64,000 bases of DNA, from contig NZ_BAABDH010000039.1 in NCBI RefSeq assembly GCF_039539525.1, forward strand, positions 186,001 to 250,000, written 5' to 3'. The notes under the pieces were generated by a model. The model saw only the letters and a program-made list of their open reading frames with translations. It was not told the DNA's origin and did no database searches. Each line of letters starts with the position of its first letter. Position 1 is the stretch's first letter. Origin of the DNA: Hymenobacter algoricola. GTDB lineage: Bacteria > Bacteroidota > Bacteroidia > Cytophagales > Hymenobacteraceae. Of this stretch, positions 9,301 through 16,967 are shown piece by piece. The translations under genes and the position numbers were made by a program.

Positions 9301-9470
9301 AGGCTCAGGCTCACGTTGGCGGGGTCGTATTCGACCCTGGCTGCCACCCGCTGGGCCAGCTGCTTGTCGAGCTGCTGCTTGATCTTGTCTTTGAACAAAA
9401 CCGGGGTCAGGGCCACGGCAGCTACCAAGACCACCAGAAAAATCAGCAGGCCGAAAAAGAATTTGCGCAT
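6390..9470 (-). CDS. AsmA-like envelope protein
   Basis: A 1026-residue protein with one N-terminal membrane helix (residues 5-25) followed by an N-terminal AsmA-type segment (DLALRIDQLRVVG, PSFRVGLDLMSVIKGEQIKIKSIQLDQPDLSL, GRANWDIM) and a long repetitive beta-strand region typical of bridge-like AsmA/TamB relatives, which are thought to carry lipids between inner and outer membrane. Near residues 650-670 there is an Ala/Thr/Pro-rich linker, and about residues 920-990 form a Gln/Lys/Glu-rich coiled coil with a basic Pro-rich tail, outside the core family. It is one of the longest genes in the window and is transcribed alone from a good -7 element at 9539-9546. Confidence 0.87.
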   Translation of the reverse strand: MRKFFFGLLIFLVVLVAAVALTPVLFKDKIKQQLDKQLAQRVAARVEYDPANVSLSLFSTFPDLALRIDQLRVVGVDSFSRDTLAYLPSFRVGLDLMSVIKGEQIKIKSIQLDQPDLSLKVLKSGRANWDIMISDSAAAAKGQDTSQVSLAIKGWEIKNGKLRYEDRTLPFAMQARGVNHTGAGDFEQNVFDMVSQTTAESFTMNYAGVDYISNKKLDADVTVAMDLGKMLFTFKDNKVKLNDFSATFQGSVGLPNATDITYDLTFKALETDFKTILSLVPGVYTAQFKDVEADGKVAFDGYLKGVQNELRLPGYGVNLQISNGMFHYPQLPQAARNINVDLNVDNPSGFTNNVKVNVKRFHLDLGKNPVDGNVIIDGLEPMKVDGRVKANVDLAEMLKVYPVPDMVLRGLLFVDATAKGTYSKTQMPVVNAKLNLTNGYVKSKQFPAPIENLTLNGTVVNTTGQVNDTRIDIPQFRMRLDGEPLEGRVAVQNINKPVFDANVKGVVDLTKITKIFPLDGMTVTGRLNGNVAAKGRMADIEAGRYQSVVASGTVQAQNVTYKSADLPQGLKVTRATATFNNDQIVLQNLAGFVGSSDIAASGTISNYMGYLFTPGQPLRGNLTVNSQRFNVNEWMVDEVSAKPTPGATAATRAPAAATKADGVLQIPKFFDLTLNSTVGQVVYDNLKLDNVKGVVTVRDETAKLSNLTFNTLGGAFATNGSYSSKNLAHPKFDFGLNIRNLNFQNAFTAFNSIKTLIPLAKNLEGIFSTNFSVSGEMGPDMMPNYSTLTGKGLFEVVRAVVGNSDVLTKISTLTQFQELKSFAVNNKDVAAEIINGNFIVKPFDLTVGQIKMTVGGSNNISSGGLQYVTALDVPTGKVGNALNGQLTRLTGVKDIKGTERVTLGLNIGGTVSNPIVKLTTGGVKTQAKDVAKSLVTSVVQSQVDNAKLKLAAKTQVAQDSLQRELQRKQQELTNKAQLEIEKRRLEAQAKLKAQAAQGLGNLFGGKKKAPVKTPEPVPTDTSKSGQ

Positions 9471-9538
9471 CGTTGGAAAGAGTAAGGCGAAAAGAAAGCC
9501 GCGCCGGCAGCTCCTGCTTCAAAGCCCGGCCCGCCCGG

Positions 9539-9546
9539 CAAAAGTA
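9539..9546 (-). promoter_or_regulatory. candidate -7 promoter element for the AsmA-like gene
   Basis: On the minus strand this reads TACTTTTG, a perfect TAnnTTTG element, 68 bases before the ATG at 9470. Confidence 0.45.
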
Positions 9547-9734
9547 GAATAGATATCGGGCGAAGCACCACCGGCCGGCCCTTATAACGCCGGTCCCGGC
9601 TGCGTGGTACTACCGGGTTAGCGGCGAAAAGGAAGCGGCCGGTTTATAAATAGGAAGGAAATCGGCATTTTAGTTCCGACGTTGGCAGCCCCCGGTGTAC
9701 CAAACCAGCCGGGGGCGGCGTTACCCGTCCGCTT

Positions 9735-10808
9735 ATGCTTCCTTATCCGCCTGATGTTCTTGTGCTTCGCTCGCCGTGCCGCCGCCCCGGCTGCTGGCCG
9801 GCGGCGGCAGCGCTGGCGCTGGGGCTGAGCTGGGCCGCGCCCGAGGCCGCGCAGGGCCAGGATTTGTACTTTGCCCAGCCCTACGCCGCGCGCCTGCACG
9901 CTAACCCCGCCTTTGCCGGCCTGCTCGACGACTATAGCATCACGCTCAGCTACCGCAACCAGTTTCCTACCCTGGCCGGCACCTTCCAGACCGGGCAGCT
10001 GGCCGCCGACTACCGCTTCGCCGACCAGAGCAGCGCCGTGGGGCTGCTGCTGAACACTGACCGCAGCGGTGCAATCGGCTACACCCGCCTGGAGGTGGGC
10101 GGCATCTACGCCTATCATGCCCGGCTGGCAGAGCACCTCAGCCTCAGTGGCGGCGTGCAGGCTAGCTACGGCAACCAGCGCATCAGCTACGGCAACCTCC
10201 TCTTCGGCGACCAGCTGGCCGACGACGGCACCATTGGTGGGCCGTCGGCCGAGATACTGGATTTCAAGCCCGTAAGCTACCTGAGTCTGGGCACGGGATT
10301 TATCCTCTACAACGACAACTTCTGGGCGGGCGTGGCGGCCCACCACGTCAACCAGCCGGATCTGGGCTTCGTCACGCAGACGAAACTGCCTATGCGCTTG
10401 AACTTTAACGGCGGCCTCAAGCATTTCTTCGTCAAAGCCACCAGCAAGCAAGTGTACCGCGAAGTCAGCCTTTCTCCCACCGTGAGCTACACCCGCCAAG
10501 GCGCCTCCCAGCGGGCTGAGGTCGGCTTGTACGGCACCGTCACGCCCCTGACGGTAGGCCTCGTGTACCGGGGCATACCGCTGCCCGGCTCGCGCAGCCC
10601 CCAGCAGGTGCTGACGGCCCTGGCCGGGCTGACGGCCGGGCCGCTGCGGCTGGGCTACAGCTACGACATCAGCCTGACGCAGCTGAGCGCCGAGCTGGGC
10701 GGCGCCCACGAAGTATCCCTCAGCGTGCGGCAGTTCGACTCGCTGGAAGCGGCCTGGCGCCGGTTAAAACGCAGGAATTACCCATCAATTCCTTGCCCGG
10801 CCTTCTAA
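9735..10808 (+). CDS. PorP/SprF family type IX secretion outer-membrane protein
   Basis: A 357-residue protein with a signal peptide ending near GQDLYFAQPYAARLHANPAFAG, the hallmark start of mature PorP/SprF proteins (Y-F-x-N-PA-AG pattern). The rest is an outer-membrane beta-barrel rich in short amphipathic strands (SLSGGVQASYGNQ, FGDQL, VSYLSLGTGFILYNDNFWAGVAAHHV). Family members anchor or guide type IX secretion substrates and gliding adhesins at the outer membrane. The gene's tail contains the promoter of gldJ, 69 bases downstream. The gldKLMN genes that often follow porP are not here. Confidence 0.88.
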   Translation: MLPYPPDVLVLRSPCRRPGCWPAAAALALGLSWAAPEAAQGQDLYFAQPYAARLHANPAFAGLLDDYSITLSYRNQFPTLAGTFQTGQLAADYRFADQSSAVGLLLNTDRSGAIGYTRLEVGGIYAYHARLAEHLSLSGGVQASYGNQRISYGNLLFGDQLADDGTIGGPSAEILDFKPVSYLSLGTGFILYNDNFWAGVAAHHVNQPDLGFVTQTKLPMRLNFNGGLKHFFVKATSKQVYREVSLSPTVSYTRQGASQRAEVGLYGTVTPLTVGLVYRGIPLPGSRSPQQVLTALAGLTAGPLRLGYSYDISLTQLSAELGGAHEVSLSVRQFDSLEAAWRRLKRRNYPSIPCPAF

Positions 10809-10823
10809 ATTTCCGTATACTTG
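10793..10823 (+). promoter_or_regulatory. candidate gldJ promoter
   Basis: TTG at 10793-10795, 20 bases, then TATACTTG at 10816-10823. Spacing and sequence fit the Bacteroidota -33/-7 pattern with one mismatch in the -7 element. It overlaps the last codons of the porP-like gene. Confidence 0.5.
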
Positions 10824-10876
10824 CATCCGAATTGCCTTCTATAAATCATTTTCTCTCAGGTAGTTTCAACTTGATC

Positions 10877-12133
10877 ATGAATTTTTCCAAGTACCTGCGT
10901 TTTGCGGTCGTAGGAGCAGCCTGCGCGCTGGCTTCGTGTAAGGGTGGCCCGCCAACGGCAACCAAACCTGGTAAGTACAGCTCGACCACGGGCCTGGAGT
11001 ACAACACTGAGGAAGGCATGAAGGTGGCCGACTACCAGGGCATTCCCGAAGGCCCCGGTCTGATCTTCATCGAAGGCGGCCGCACGGTGCTGGGCTCCCA
11101 GGAGGAGGACGTCACGATGACGCACGACAACATCGAGCGTACCGTGACCATTGCCTCGTTCTACATGGACGAAGCCGAAGTAGCCAACATTCACTGGCTC
11201 GAATACCTGCACTACGCCCGCAAGGACTCCTCCGAGGAATTCTACCAGTCGGCACTGCCCGACACGACGGTGTGGGCGCGGGAGCTGTCGTTCAACGACC
11301 CCTACGTGGATTACTACCTGCGCTACCCCGGCTTCCGCTACTTCCCCGTGGTGGGCGTGAGCTGGCTGCAGGCCAATGACTATTGCACCTGGCGTACGGC
11401 CAAGGTGAACGAGAAGCTGGCATCGGACGGTGACGACGGCAGCAGCAGCAGCGGTGGCGGCGGTGGCCTCTTCAAGAAAAAGAAGAAGGACGGTGACGCG
11501 GCGGAAGGCACCGACGGTGATGGCAAGGCTAAAATCTCCATCGAAAACGGCAATACGCTGCCCAACTACCGCCTGCCCACCGAGGCTGAGTGGGAGTACG
11601 CTGCCCAGGCCCTCATCGGCACCCAGGAAGCGGGTAACGAAAACCAGGAAAACAAGCGCATCTACCCCTGGGATGGCCGTCAGGTCCGTAACCCCTACGG
11701 TAAGAGCATGGGCACGTTCCTGGCCAACTTCAAGCGTGGCCGCGGTGACTATGCCGGTATTGCCGGTAGCCTGAACGACGGCGCCATGATTACGGAATAC
11801 ATCTACGCTTACCCACCAAACGACTACGGCCTCTACAACATGGCCGGCAACGTAAACGAATGGGTACAGGACATCTACCGTCCGCTCTCATTCGACGACG
11901 TGGAAGATCTCAACCCCTTCCGTCGGAATGGCTACCTGGACCCGGCCGAGAAGTACGACAAGAAGGGCTACCAGTCGCTCATCGATGACCATGTCCGCGT
12001 CTACAAAGGTGGCTCGTGGCGCGACGTAGCCTACTGGCTGTCGCCCGGTACGCGCCGCTTTATGGCCGAGGATTCGGCTACGGCTGCCATCGGCTTCCGC
12101 TGCGCCATGATCAACGCCGGCTCGAACAAGTAG
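10877..12133 (+). CDS. gldJ: gliding motility lipoprotein GldJ
   Basis: A 418-residue lipoprotein (lipobox ALASC near residue 17) with a formylglycine-generating-enzyme/SUMF1-like fold. Segments characteristic of GldJ are present: GPGLIFIEGGRTVLGSQEEDV, SFYMDEAEVANIHWLEYLHY, NDPYVDYYLRYPGFRYFPVVGV, NDYGLYNMAGNVNEWVQD and the closing RVYKGGSWRDVAYWLSPGTRR. GldJ stabilises GldK and other components of the gliding/type IX secretion machinery in the periplasm and outer membrane. The related GldK is less likely because the gldL, gldM and gldN genes do not follow. Residues about 180-220 hold a low-complexity insertion rich in Ser, Gly, Lys and Asp. Confidence 0.86.
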   Translation: MNFSKYLRFAVVGAACALASCKGGPPTATKPGKYSSTTGLEYNTEEGMKVADYQGIPEGPGLIFIEGGRTVLGSQEEDVTMTHDNIERTVTIASFYMDEAEVANIHWLEYLHYARKDSSEEFYQSALPDTTVWARELSFNDPYVDYYLRYPGFRYFPVVGVSWLQANDYCTWRTAKVNEKLASDGDDGSSSSGGGGGLFKKKKKDGDAAEGTDGDGKAKISIENGNTLPNYRLPTEAEWEYAAQALIGTQEAGNENQENKRIYPWDGRQVRNPYGKSMGTFLANFKRGRGDYAGIAGSLNDGAMITEYIYAYPPNDYGLYNMAGNVNEWVQDIYRPLSFDDVEDLNPFRRNGYLDPAEKYDKKGYQSLIDDHVRVYKGGSWRDVAYWLSPGTRRFMAEDSATAAIGFRCAMINAGSNK

Positions 12134-12153
12134 GCTGACGCGTTAGAATTTTA

Positions 12154-12194
12154 AAGAAGCCCGAGCTGTCCGCAGCTCGGGCTTCTTCTTTTTC
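12154..12194. terminator. bidirectional terminator between gldJ and comF
   Basis: A 15-bp perfect stem AAGAAGCCCGAGCTG/CAGCTCGGGCTTCTT with a four-base loop, followed by CTTTTT on the plus strand and preceded by an AT-rich stretch that serves the minus strand. Confidence 0.9.
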
Positions 12195-12213
12195 CGCCGT
12201 TGCACCAGTCGCC

Positions 12214-12918
12214 TTAATGCTCGGCGCAGGCGATGGTGGCAATGCTGACGTCGCGGCAGCCCGCGGCCAGCAGTACGGCCGCGCAGGCTTCGAGCGTGGC
12301 CCCGGTGGTCAGCACGTCATCCACCAGCAGAATGCGCCGGCCCAGGATAGCGGCCGGGTCGGCTACTTCAAAAACTGTGGCCACGTTCAGCCACCGCTCG
12401 GTGCGGTTCTTTCGGGTTTGGGAAGCCGTGTGCTCGGTGCGCCGCAGGACGTGGGCACTCCAGGGCACTGCCAGACCCAGCGCTAGGCCTTCGGCAAAGG
12501 TGTCGGACTGGTTGAAGCCCCGCCTGGCCAGCTTGGTTCGGTGCAGCGGCACGGGCACGATCAGGTCGAAGTCGGCGGCGAGGCCGTGGCTGGTCAGCTC
12601 GGCCCCGTACCAGCGGCCCAGCACCAGGCCTACGTCGCGCTGACCCTGGTATTTGAGCTGGTGCAGCAGGTGCTGCACGCGGCCGTGGCGCAGAAAGCGC
12701 AGGTAGCTCAGGGCGTGGCGCACGGGCAGCTTGCCCCAGAAGCGGCGGGCCAGCGGGTTTTCCTTTTCGGGCAGCTTATGGTAGTCGGTGTAGGGCAGCC
12801 GAGCCCGGCAGCCGGTGCAGATATGGTCTTCCCCACGGGCCAGCGGCTCGACGCAGGCCAGACAGGTACGCGGAAAAATCAGGGCTACAAAGTCGGCAAG
12901 CGCGGTCGGAATACGCAT
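12214..12918 (-). CDS. comF: ComF family phosphoribosyltransferase-like protein
   Basis: A 234-residue cytoplasmic protein needed in other bacteria for handling imported single-stranded DNA during transformation. Two cysteine pairs, CLAC at residues 19-22 and CTGC at 34-37, form the N-terminal zinc finger. The phosphoribosyltransferase domain carries FDLIVPVPLHRTKLARRGFNQS and the PRPP loop ILLVDDVLTTGATLEAC near residues 193-209. All landmarks of the family are intact and the length is normal. It stands alone on the minus strand and converges on gldJ. Confidence 0.92.
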   Translation of the reverse strand: MRIPTALADFVALIFPRTCLACVEPLARGEDHICTGCRARLPYTDYHKLPEKENPLARRFWGKLPVRHALSYLRFLRHGRVQHLLHQLKYQGQRDVGLVLGRWYGAELTSHGLAADFDLIVPVPLHRTKLARRGFNQSDTFAEGLALGLAVPWSAHVLRRTEHTASQTRKNRTERWLNVATVFEVADPAAILGRRILLVDDVLTTGATLEACAAVLLAAGCRDVSIATIACAEH

Positions 12919-13157
12919 AAAGCAGGAATAGTAAGACCATAGGAATGAAGCGAATAAGGATATGCACTAGGTAGAATGGCCCCCCAAACGAGGACGCCGG
13001 TAAGACGGAGCGGAACTTCTCCTTAATTTTAAGGTTTTAACGCGACTTCCCCACGCCGGTCTGCTCCAGCAGATTGAGTCTGGTCCGGCCCCTGAAACAG
13101 CCGGCCGCGCCGCAAGCCAGCTCGTTGGCTCATTCCTCTTATCAAAATCAGCAGCAA

Positions 13158-13535
13158 ATGTCCCAGGTCACTGAATTCAACGAGTACCGCCAGCGCATGA
13201 ACGAGAAGATCCTGGCGGCCGACAACAAGGTCATCAAGCGCTTCTTCAACCTCGATACCAACACCTACCAGGCCGGGGCCGTGGACGTAAAGACCAAGGA
13301 GATGCTGGGCCTGGCCTGCTCCATGGTGTTGCGCTGCGACGACTGCATCAAGTACCACCTGGGCAAGTGCTTCGAGGAAAAGCTCACCGACGAGGAGATT
13401 TACGAGGTGTTTGCCATTGCCAACCTCATCGGCGGCAGCATCGTGATTCCGCACTTCCGGCGGGCGGTGGAATACTGGGAAATCCTGAAGGACGAAGCCA
13501 CCGCGCCCGCGCCCGAACACCACCACGAGGTATGA
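13158..13535 (+). CDS. carboxymuconolactone decarboxylase/AhpD-like protein
   Basis: A 125-residue all-helical protein. The catalytic motif CDDCIKYH places C60, C63 and H67 in the CxxCxxxH arrangement of AhpD-like alkylhydroperoxidases, so a redox activity is more likely than lactone decarboxylation. It ends in a run of histidines (EHHHEV). The reading frame opens at 13074, but the ATG at 13158 gives the usual family start. Its stop codon overlaps the ATG of the next gene (ATGA), so the two are co-translated. Confidence 0.85.
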   Translation: MSQVTEFNEYRQRMNEKILAADNKVIKRFFNLDTNTYQAGAVDVKTKEMLGLACSMVLRCDDCIKYHLGKCFEEKLTDEEIYEVFAIANLIGGSIVIPHFRRAVEYWEILKDEATAPAPEHHHEV

Positions 13536-13900
13536 GCCAGCTCCACATCGACGAGAGCGAAGCCCAGTTTGAGGCCCGCTGGTGGGAGCTGATGAACCAG
13601 CTGAAGGAGCGCTTCGGCAAAAAGCCCGACCTCAACGCGCTGCTGCTGCTCATCGGCGTGCAGGAGCTGGGGCAGGGCGCCGGCCCTTTCACCAAGGAGC
13701 AGAAGCAGGATCTGATGCACATTGCCACCTGCCGCCTGTTCAGTTTGTCGGGCCACTACGCCCTGGCCAGTGTGGACGCCGACGGCTGGCCCCACTACCA
13801 GCTCGTGCGCCCCGTTCCCTTTGCCAACCTGAAAGAGCAGGAGCGGATGCTGAAATGGCATATCCTGGAGTATTTTGACGCCTTCATGAAGGAAGAGTAA
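13532..13900 (+). CDS. conserved hypothetical protein coupled to the AhpD-like gene
   Basis: A 122-residue soluble protein that I do not recognise at the level of a named family. It is mostly helical (FEARWWELMNQLKERFGKKPDLNALLLLIGVQELG) with one cysteine (IATCRLFSL), an aromatic-rich C-terminal half and an acidic end. It has no signal peptide or membrane segment. Its start overlaps the end of the AhpD-like gene by four bases, which suggests the two products work together, perhaps as enzyme and partner. A hairpin repeat follows. Confidence 0.75.
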   Translation: MSQLHIDESEAQFEARWWELMNQLKERFGKKPDLNALLLLIGVQELGQGAGPFTKEQKQDLMHIATCRLFSLSGHYALASVDADGWPHYQLVRPVPFANLKEQERMLKWHILEYFDAFMKEE

Positions 13901-13917
13901 GCCGTATGTCGGCGTGA

Positions 13918-14032
13918 GTCATGCTCCATCTGGCGTCTGCTTGCCGAAGTATCTCTACCACCATAGTAATCAACGTTGTTGCGACGAAGCGGTGGCGATG
14001 CTTCGGCTCCGTTGCACTACGCTCAGCATGAC
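13918..14032. repeat. dispersed hairpin repeat, copy 2
   Basis: Outer arms GTCATGCT (13918-13925) and AGCATGAC (14025-14032) are inverse complements, and inner blocks CCGAAGTATC and GATGCTTCGG, then ACCACC and GGTGG, also pair. The general plan matches the repeats at 1560-1662 and 23282-23364. The right arm contains the GTAGTGCAACGGAGCCGAAG-like block when read on the minus strand. Confidence 0.65.
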
Positions 14033-14053
14033 GGCTGACAAAAAAACCCGGCT

Positions 14054-14821
14054 TTGAAAATCATTACCTACAACGTCAACGGCCTGCGCTCGGCTTTGAG
14101 CAAAGGGCTGCTCGACTGGGTCCGGGAAGCCGACCCCGACGTGCTGTGCCTGCAGGAAATCAAGGCGGGCCGGGAGCCGCTGGACGTGTCGGAGTTTGAG
14201 GCGCTGGGCTACCGGGCCTACCTGCATCCGGCGCACAAGCCCGGCTACAGCGGCGTGGCCATCTTCAGCAAGCAGCCGCCCAAGGCCGTGGTGGTTGGCT
14301 GCGGAACCGAGTGCTACGATCTGGAAGGCCGGGTGCTGCGCCTGGATTTTGAGGATTTCTCGGTGCTGAATACCTACATGCCCTCGGGCACGAGCGGCGA
14401 CGAGCGGCAGGCCTTTAAGCTGGAGTGGCTACGCTTCTTCCGCGAGTACGTGCGCACCCTGCGCGCCACGCTGCCGGGGCTGGTTATCGGCGGCGACTTC
14501 AACTGCTGCCAGCGCGACATCGACCTGCACAACGCCAAAACCAACCAGAACAGCCCCGGCTTTACCCCCGCGGAGCGGGCCTGGTTTGCCGACTTTCTGG
14601 CCGATGGCTTCACCGACGCCTTCCGCCACCACCACGGCGACGCGTCCGGCCATTACTCCTGGTGGACGTTCCGCTCCGGCGCCCGGGCCCGCAACGTGGG
14701 CTGGCGCCTCGACCACCTGCTGGTTGATGCCGGTCTGCAGCCCCGCATCAAGGCGGCGGGGCATATGACCGATGCGGTGCACTCCGACCATTGCCCGGTG
14801 TTCGTGGAACTGGTCATATAA
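14054..14821 (+). CDS. xth: exodeoxyribonuclease III (AP endonuclease)
   Basis: A 255-residue enzyme of base-excision repair with 3'-5' exonuclease and abasic-site endonuclease activity. All metal and catalytic motifs are present: ITYNVNGLRSAL at the N-terminus, CLQEIKAG near residue 33, GGDFNCC near residue 146, and SDHCPVFVEL at the end with the catalytic histidine. The start is the TTG at 14054, since the protein begins directly with the family's MKIITYNVNG. It follows the hairpin repeat closely, so any promoter lies inside or just before that repeat. Confidence 0.94.
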   Translation: MKIITYNVNGLRSALSKGLLDWVREADPDVLCLQEIKAGREPLDVSEFEALGYRAYLHPAHKPGYSGVAIFSKQPPKAVVVGCGTECYDLEGRVLRLDFEDFSVLNTYMPSGTSGDERQAFKLEWLRFFREYVRTLRATLPGLVIGGDFNCCQRDIDLHNAKTNQNSPGFTPAERAWFADFLADGFTDAFRHHHGDASGHYSWWTFRSGARARNVGWRLDHLLVDAGLQPRIKAAGHMTDAVHSDHCPVFVELVI

Positions 14822-14863
14822 ACGCGGGCCCGGTGGAGGGAGCTTCACCGGGCCCGCGTTTTT
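14821..14863. terminator. bidirectional terminator between xth and the FAD oxidoreductase gene
   Basis: A 15-bp stem, 14821-14835 with 14846-14860, with a ten-base loop and a following T tract on the plus strand; the xth stop codon touches the stem. Confidence 0.85.
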
Positions 14864-16130
14864 ACCCCAACAGCAGCTCGGCCACTTCCCGGCCGGAAGC
14901 CACGGCGGCGTTCAGAGACGGGTATGCCGTGTAGTCGCCGCAGCGGTAGAGCCCCTCGCCCAGCTGCAGGGGCTGCTGCACCGGCTGGCCGGCGGCGTAG
15001 GTGGGCAGCGCGTGCGGAATGTGGTAGGTGCGCAGGTGCTGCCAGTGCGCCGCAGCGGGCCCAAACCACGCCGTCAGCTCCCCGCGCAGGCGGGCCGTCA
15101 GCTCTTGCTCCGTCATGGTCTGGGAGCCGTGGGTGCTGACCGAAATCAGGGTGCGGCCCGCGGGGGCATACGCCGGGGCCACGTCGCTGGGAAAGGCCAC
15201 GTTGTGGGCCAGGCTGTCCGGGGCGGCGTTCAGGCGCAGCAGCTGGTCGGCGCGGCCCGGCGAGTGGTCGGCGGCGAAATAGGTGCAGGTAGTGCGCCGC
15301 CAGGCAGTTGGCACCGGCTGCCGGAGCGTGGGCAGCAGGCGGGCGGCGGCTTCGCCATCCACGGCCACTACCACGGCGGCTGCTTCCAGCGTTTCCCCGT
15401 CCGCCAGGCGGACGGTTTGGCCTTCTATAGCTGCCACCCTGGTGCCAAGGCGTACCGCGCCGGTGGGGAGGCGGGCGGCCAGCTGCTCGGGAATCTGCTG
15501 CATACCCAGGGCGGGCACGGTCGCCTCGCCCCGCACGAATTGCTGAAACACGAATTCGAAGAAGTTACTGGCCGTGGTCAGCTCCCGGTCCAGAAACACG
15601 CCCCCGAAGAACGGGCGGAAGAAGCGGTTGATGATCTGCTCACTCCAGCCGTAGCTGCGCAGAAAGGTAAGCGTATCGGTAGACGGGTGCGCCAGCAGCT
15701 GGGCGCTGGTCTGGCGCTGAATCTGCTGCACGAAGCTCAGAATCCGAAGCTTGTCGGCCAGCGTGCCGATGGAAGAGGTGAGGGCCGTAAAGGCCGCCAA
15801 AGGCTGTTGGAGCGGGTTCTGCAGCGTCGTTTCGCGCCCGTCTTCCAGCCGGATCACCGCGCCGGAACGGAAGGCGCGCAGCTGCAGGGCGCCGTAGTCG
15901 AGCAGGCGCTGCACCTCGGGGTACTTGGTGAGCAGCACCTGGAAGCCCCGGTCGAGGCGGAAGCCGTCGGGCGTCACGTCGGTGCGCACCCGGCCGCCGA
16001 CGGCATCATCGGCTTCGAGCACCAGCACGGTGCGGCCGGCGCGGTGCAGGTAGCTGGCACAGGCCAGGCCCGCCATGCCGGCCCCGATAATGATGATTGG
16101 TTTGGGCGAAGCAGGATCGGTAGCAGTCAT
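14862..16130 (-). CDS. FAD-dependent amine oxidase/phytoene desaturase-like oxidoreductase
   Basis: A 422-residue flavoprotein. The N-terminal dinucleotide motif IIIIGAGMAGLACASYLHRAG (glycines GxGxxG) is followed by VLVLEADDAVGGRVRTD, the second conserved FAD-binding segment of the amine oxidase superfamily, and the C-terminus has YRCGDYTAYPSLNAAVASG, the third FAD-contact motif. The middle part resembles the carotenoid-desaturase branch more than monoamine oxidases. The substrate cannot be inferred, and no carotenoid genes lie nearby. Confidence 0.85.
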   Translation of the reverse strand: MTATDPASPKPIIIIGAGMAGLACASYLHRAGRTVLVLEADDAVGGRVRTDVTPDGFRLDRGFQVLLTKYPEVQRLLDYGALQLRAFRSGAVIRLEDGRETTLQNPLQQPLAAFTALTSSIGTLADKLRILSFVQQIQRQTSAQLLAHPSTDTLTFLRSYGWSEQIINRFFRPFFGGVFLDRELTTASNFFEFVFQQFVRGEATVPALGMQQIPEQLAARLPTGAVRLGTRVAAIEGQTVRLADGETLEAAAVVVAVDGEAAARLLPTLRQPVPTAWRRTTCTYFAADHSPGRADQLLRLNAAPDSLAHNVAFPSDVAPAYAPAGRTLISVSTHGSQTMTEQELTARLRGELTAWFGPAAAHWQHLRTYHIPHALPTYAAGQPVQQPLQLGEGLYRCGDYTAYPSLNAAVASGREVAELLLG

Positions 16131-16185
16131 GCCTTGGCAAACCGCAAAAGGTAGCCCAGGGTTACGGCGCCGGGCTGCTGACGGG

Positions 16186-16878
16186 TTAAAACAGCGGCTT
16201 GCGCTTCTTCATCACCTTGCGGGTTTTCATCGTGTACAGCTCGGCCACGCCGTCGCGGTGCAGGCGCACCTGCCACACGCCCATAGCGTCGCCGAGGCGG
16301 TAGCCGGTGGCCTGGTCGGCGGGGTATTGCTGCTTGATCAGGGCGTAGTCGGCCGCGGCAACGTCCCGGCCCACGGTACCGTGGCAGCGCAGGCACTGGG
16401 CGTCGGTGAGGGTGATGGGGCGCTGGTAGACGAAGGTTTCGGCGTCGATCCGCCGTACGAGGTGGGCCGTGGCCGTATCGGGGCGGAGGTCGGCGGCAGT
16501 GAGCGGGGCCTGGTTCTGCGGGTTGCGCGGCCGGCGGCTCAGGCGGCGCGGCACGGCCCGGAAGATGCGGGCCAGGGAGTCGGTGGTGGCGTAGCCTTCG
16601 GGGCGGCAGACGGGCAGCGCCGCGGCCACGCCACCGGCCGACAGCCGGGCCGCGAGCTGGCGGCGCAGCTCCTGATCGGCGGAGCGGGTGAGCGAGTCGC
16701 CGGCCCAGCGGGCGGCGCGGAGCAGGCCGGCGGGCAGGATGCGCTTCACCGTCATGTTTTCGAGGGTGGTGGCAATCTGCTTCCCGTTGCGGATGTGCTC
16801 AATCTGGTCGGGACGGCAGGCAGACAGCAACAACCCCAGCCCCGCAACAACCCCGGTAGCACGAACGACAAAACGCAT
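16186..16878 (-). CDS. c-type haem lipoprotein, DUF3365-like
   Basis: A 230-residue envelope lipoprotein, lipobox LLSAC near residue 20. It contains one haem-attachment motif, CLRCHG, near residue 163, placed in a DUF3365/Tll0287-like domain: the upstream part has AALPVCRPEGYATTDSLARIFRAV and RRLSRRPRNPQNQAP, and the downstream part has GYRLGDAMGVWQV. Domains of this kind are haem-based redox or sensory modules. Here no kinase or cyclase is attached, so it is a stand-alone periplasmic haem protein. The arginine-rich run near residue 113 matches the family's R-x-S-x-[KR]-x-RNP pattern. Confidence 0.78.
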   Translation of the reverse strand: MRFVVRATGVVAGLGLLLSACRPDQIEHIRNGKQIATTLENMTVKRILPAGLLRAARWAGDSLTRSADQELRRQLAARLSAGGVAAALPVCRPEGYATTDSLARIFRAVPRRLSRRPRNPQNQAPLTAADLRPDTATAHLVRRIDAETFVYQRPITLTDAQCLRCHGTVGRDVAAADYALIKQQYPADQATGYRLGDAMGVWQVRLHRDGVAELYTMKTRKVMKKRKPLF

Positions 16879-16967
16879 ACGCAGCAGAAAAAAAACCGCC
16901 TTACCCCAGTGGGGCCCGACGCAGTGAAAGCAGAAGTCAAAGGTAAACCCGCCGCCGGGCCCGCCGG

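Noticed and set aside
6651..9485. Very long plus-strand frame (about 940 codons) opposite the AsmA-like gene
   Set aside because: It is antisense to a complete conserved gene, rich in His, Gly and Val as shadow frames are, and has no domain or signal peptide.
11430..11480. Tandem repeat array in gldJ coding DNA
   Set aside because: The runs of Ser, Gly and Lys codons are low-complexity coding sequence, not a regular tandem repeat.
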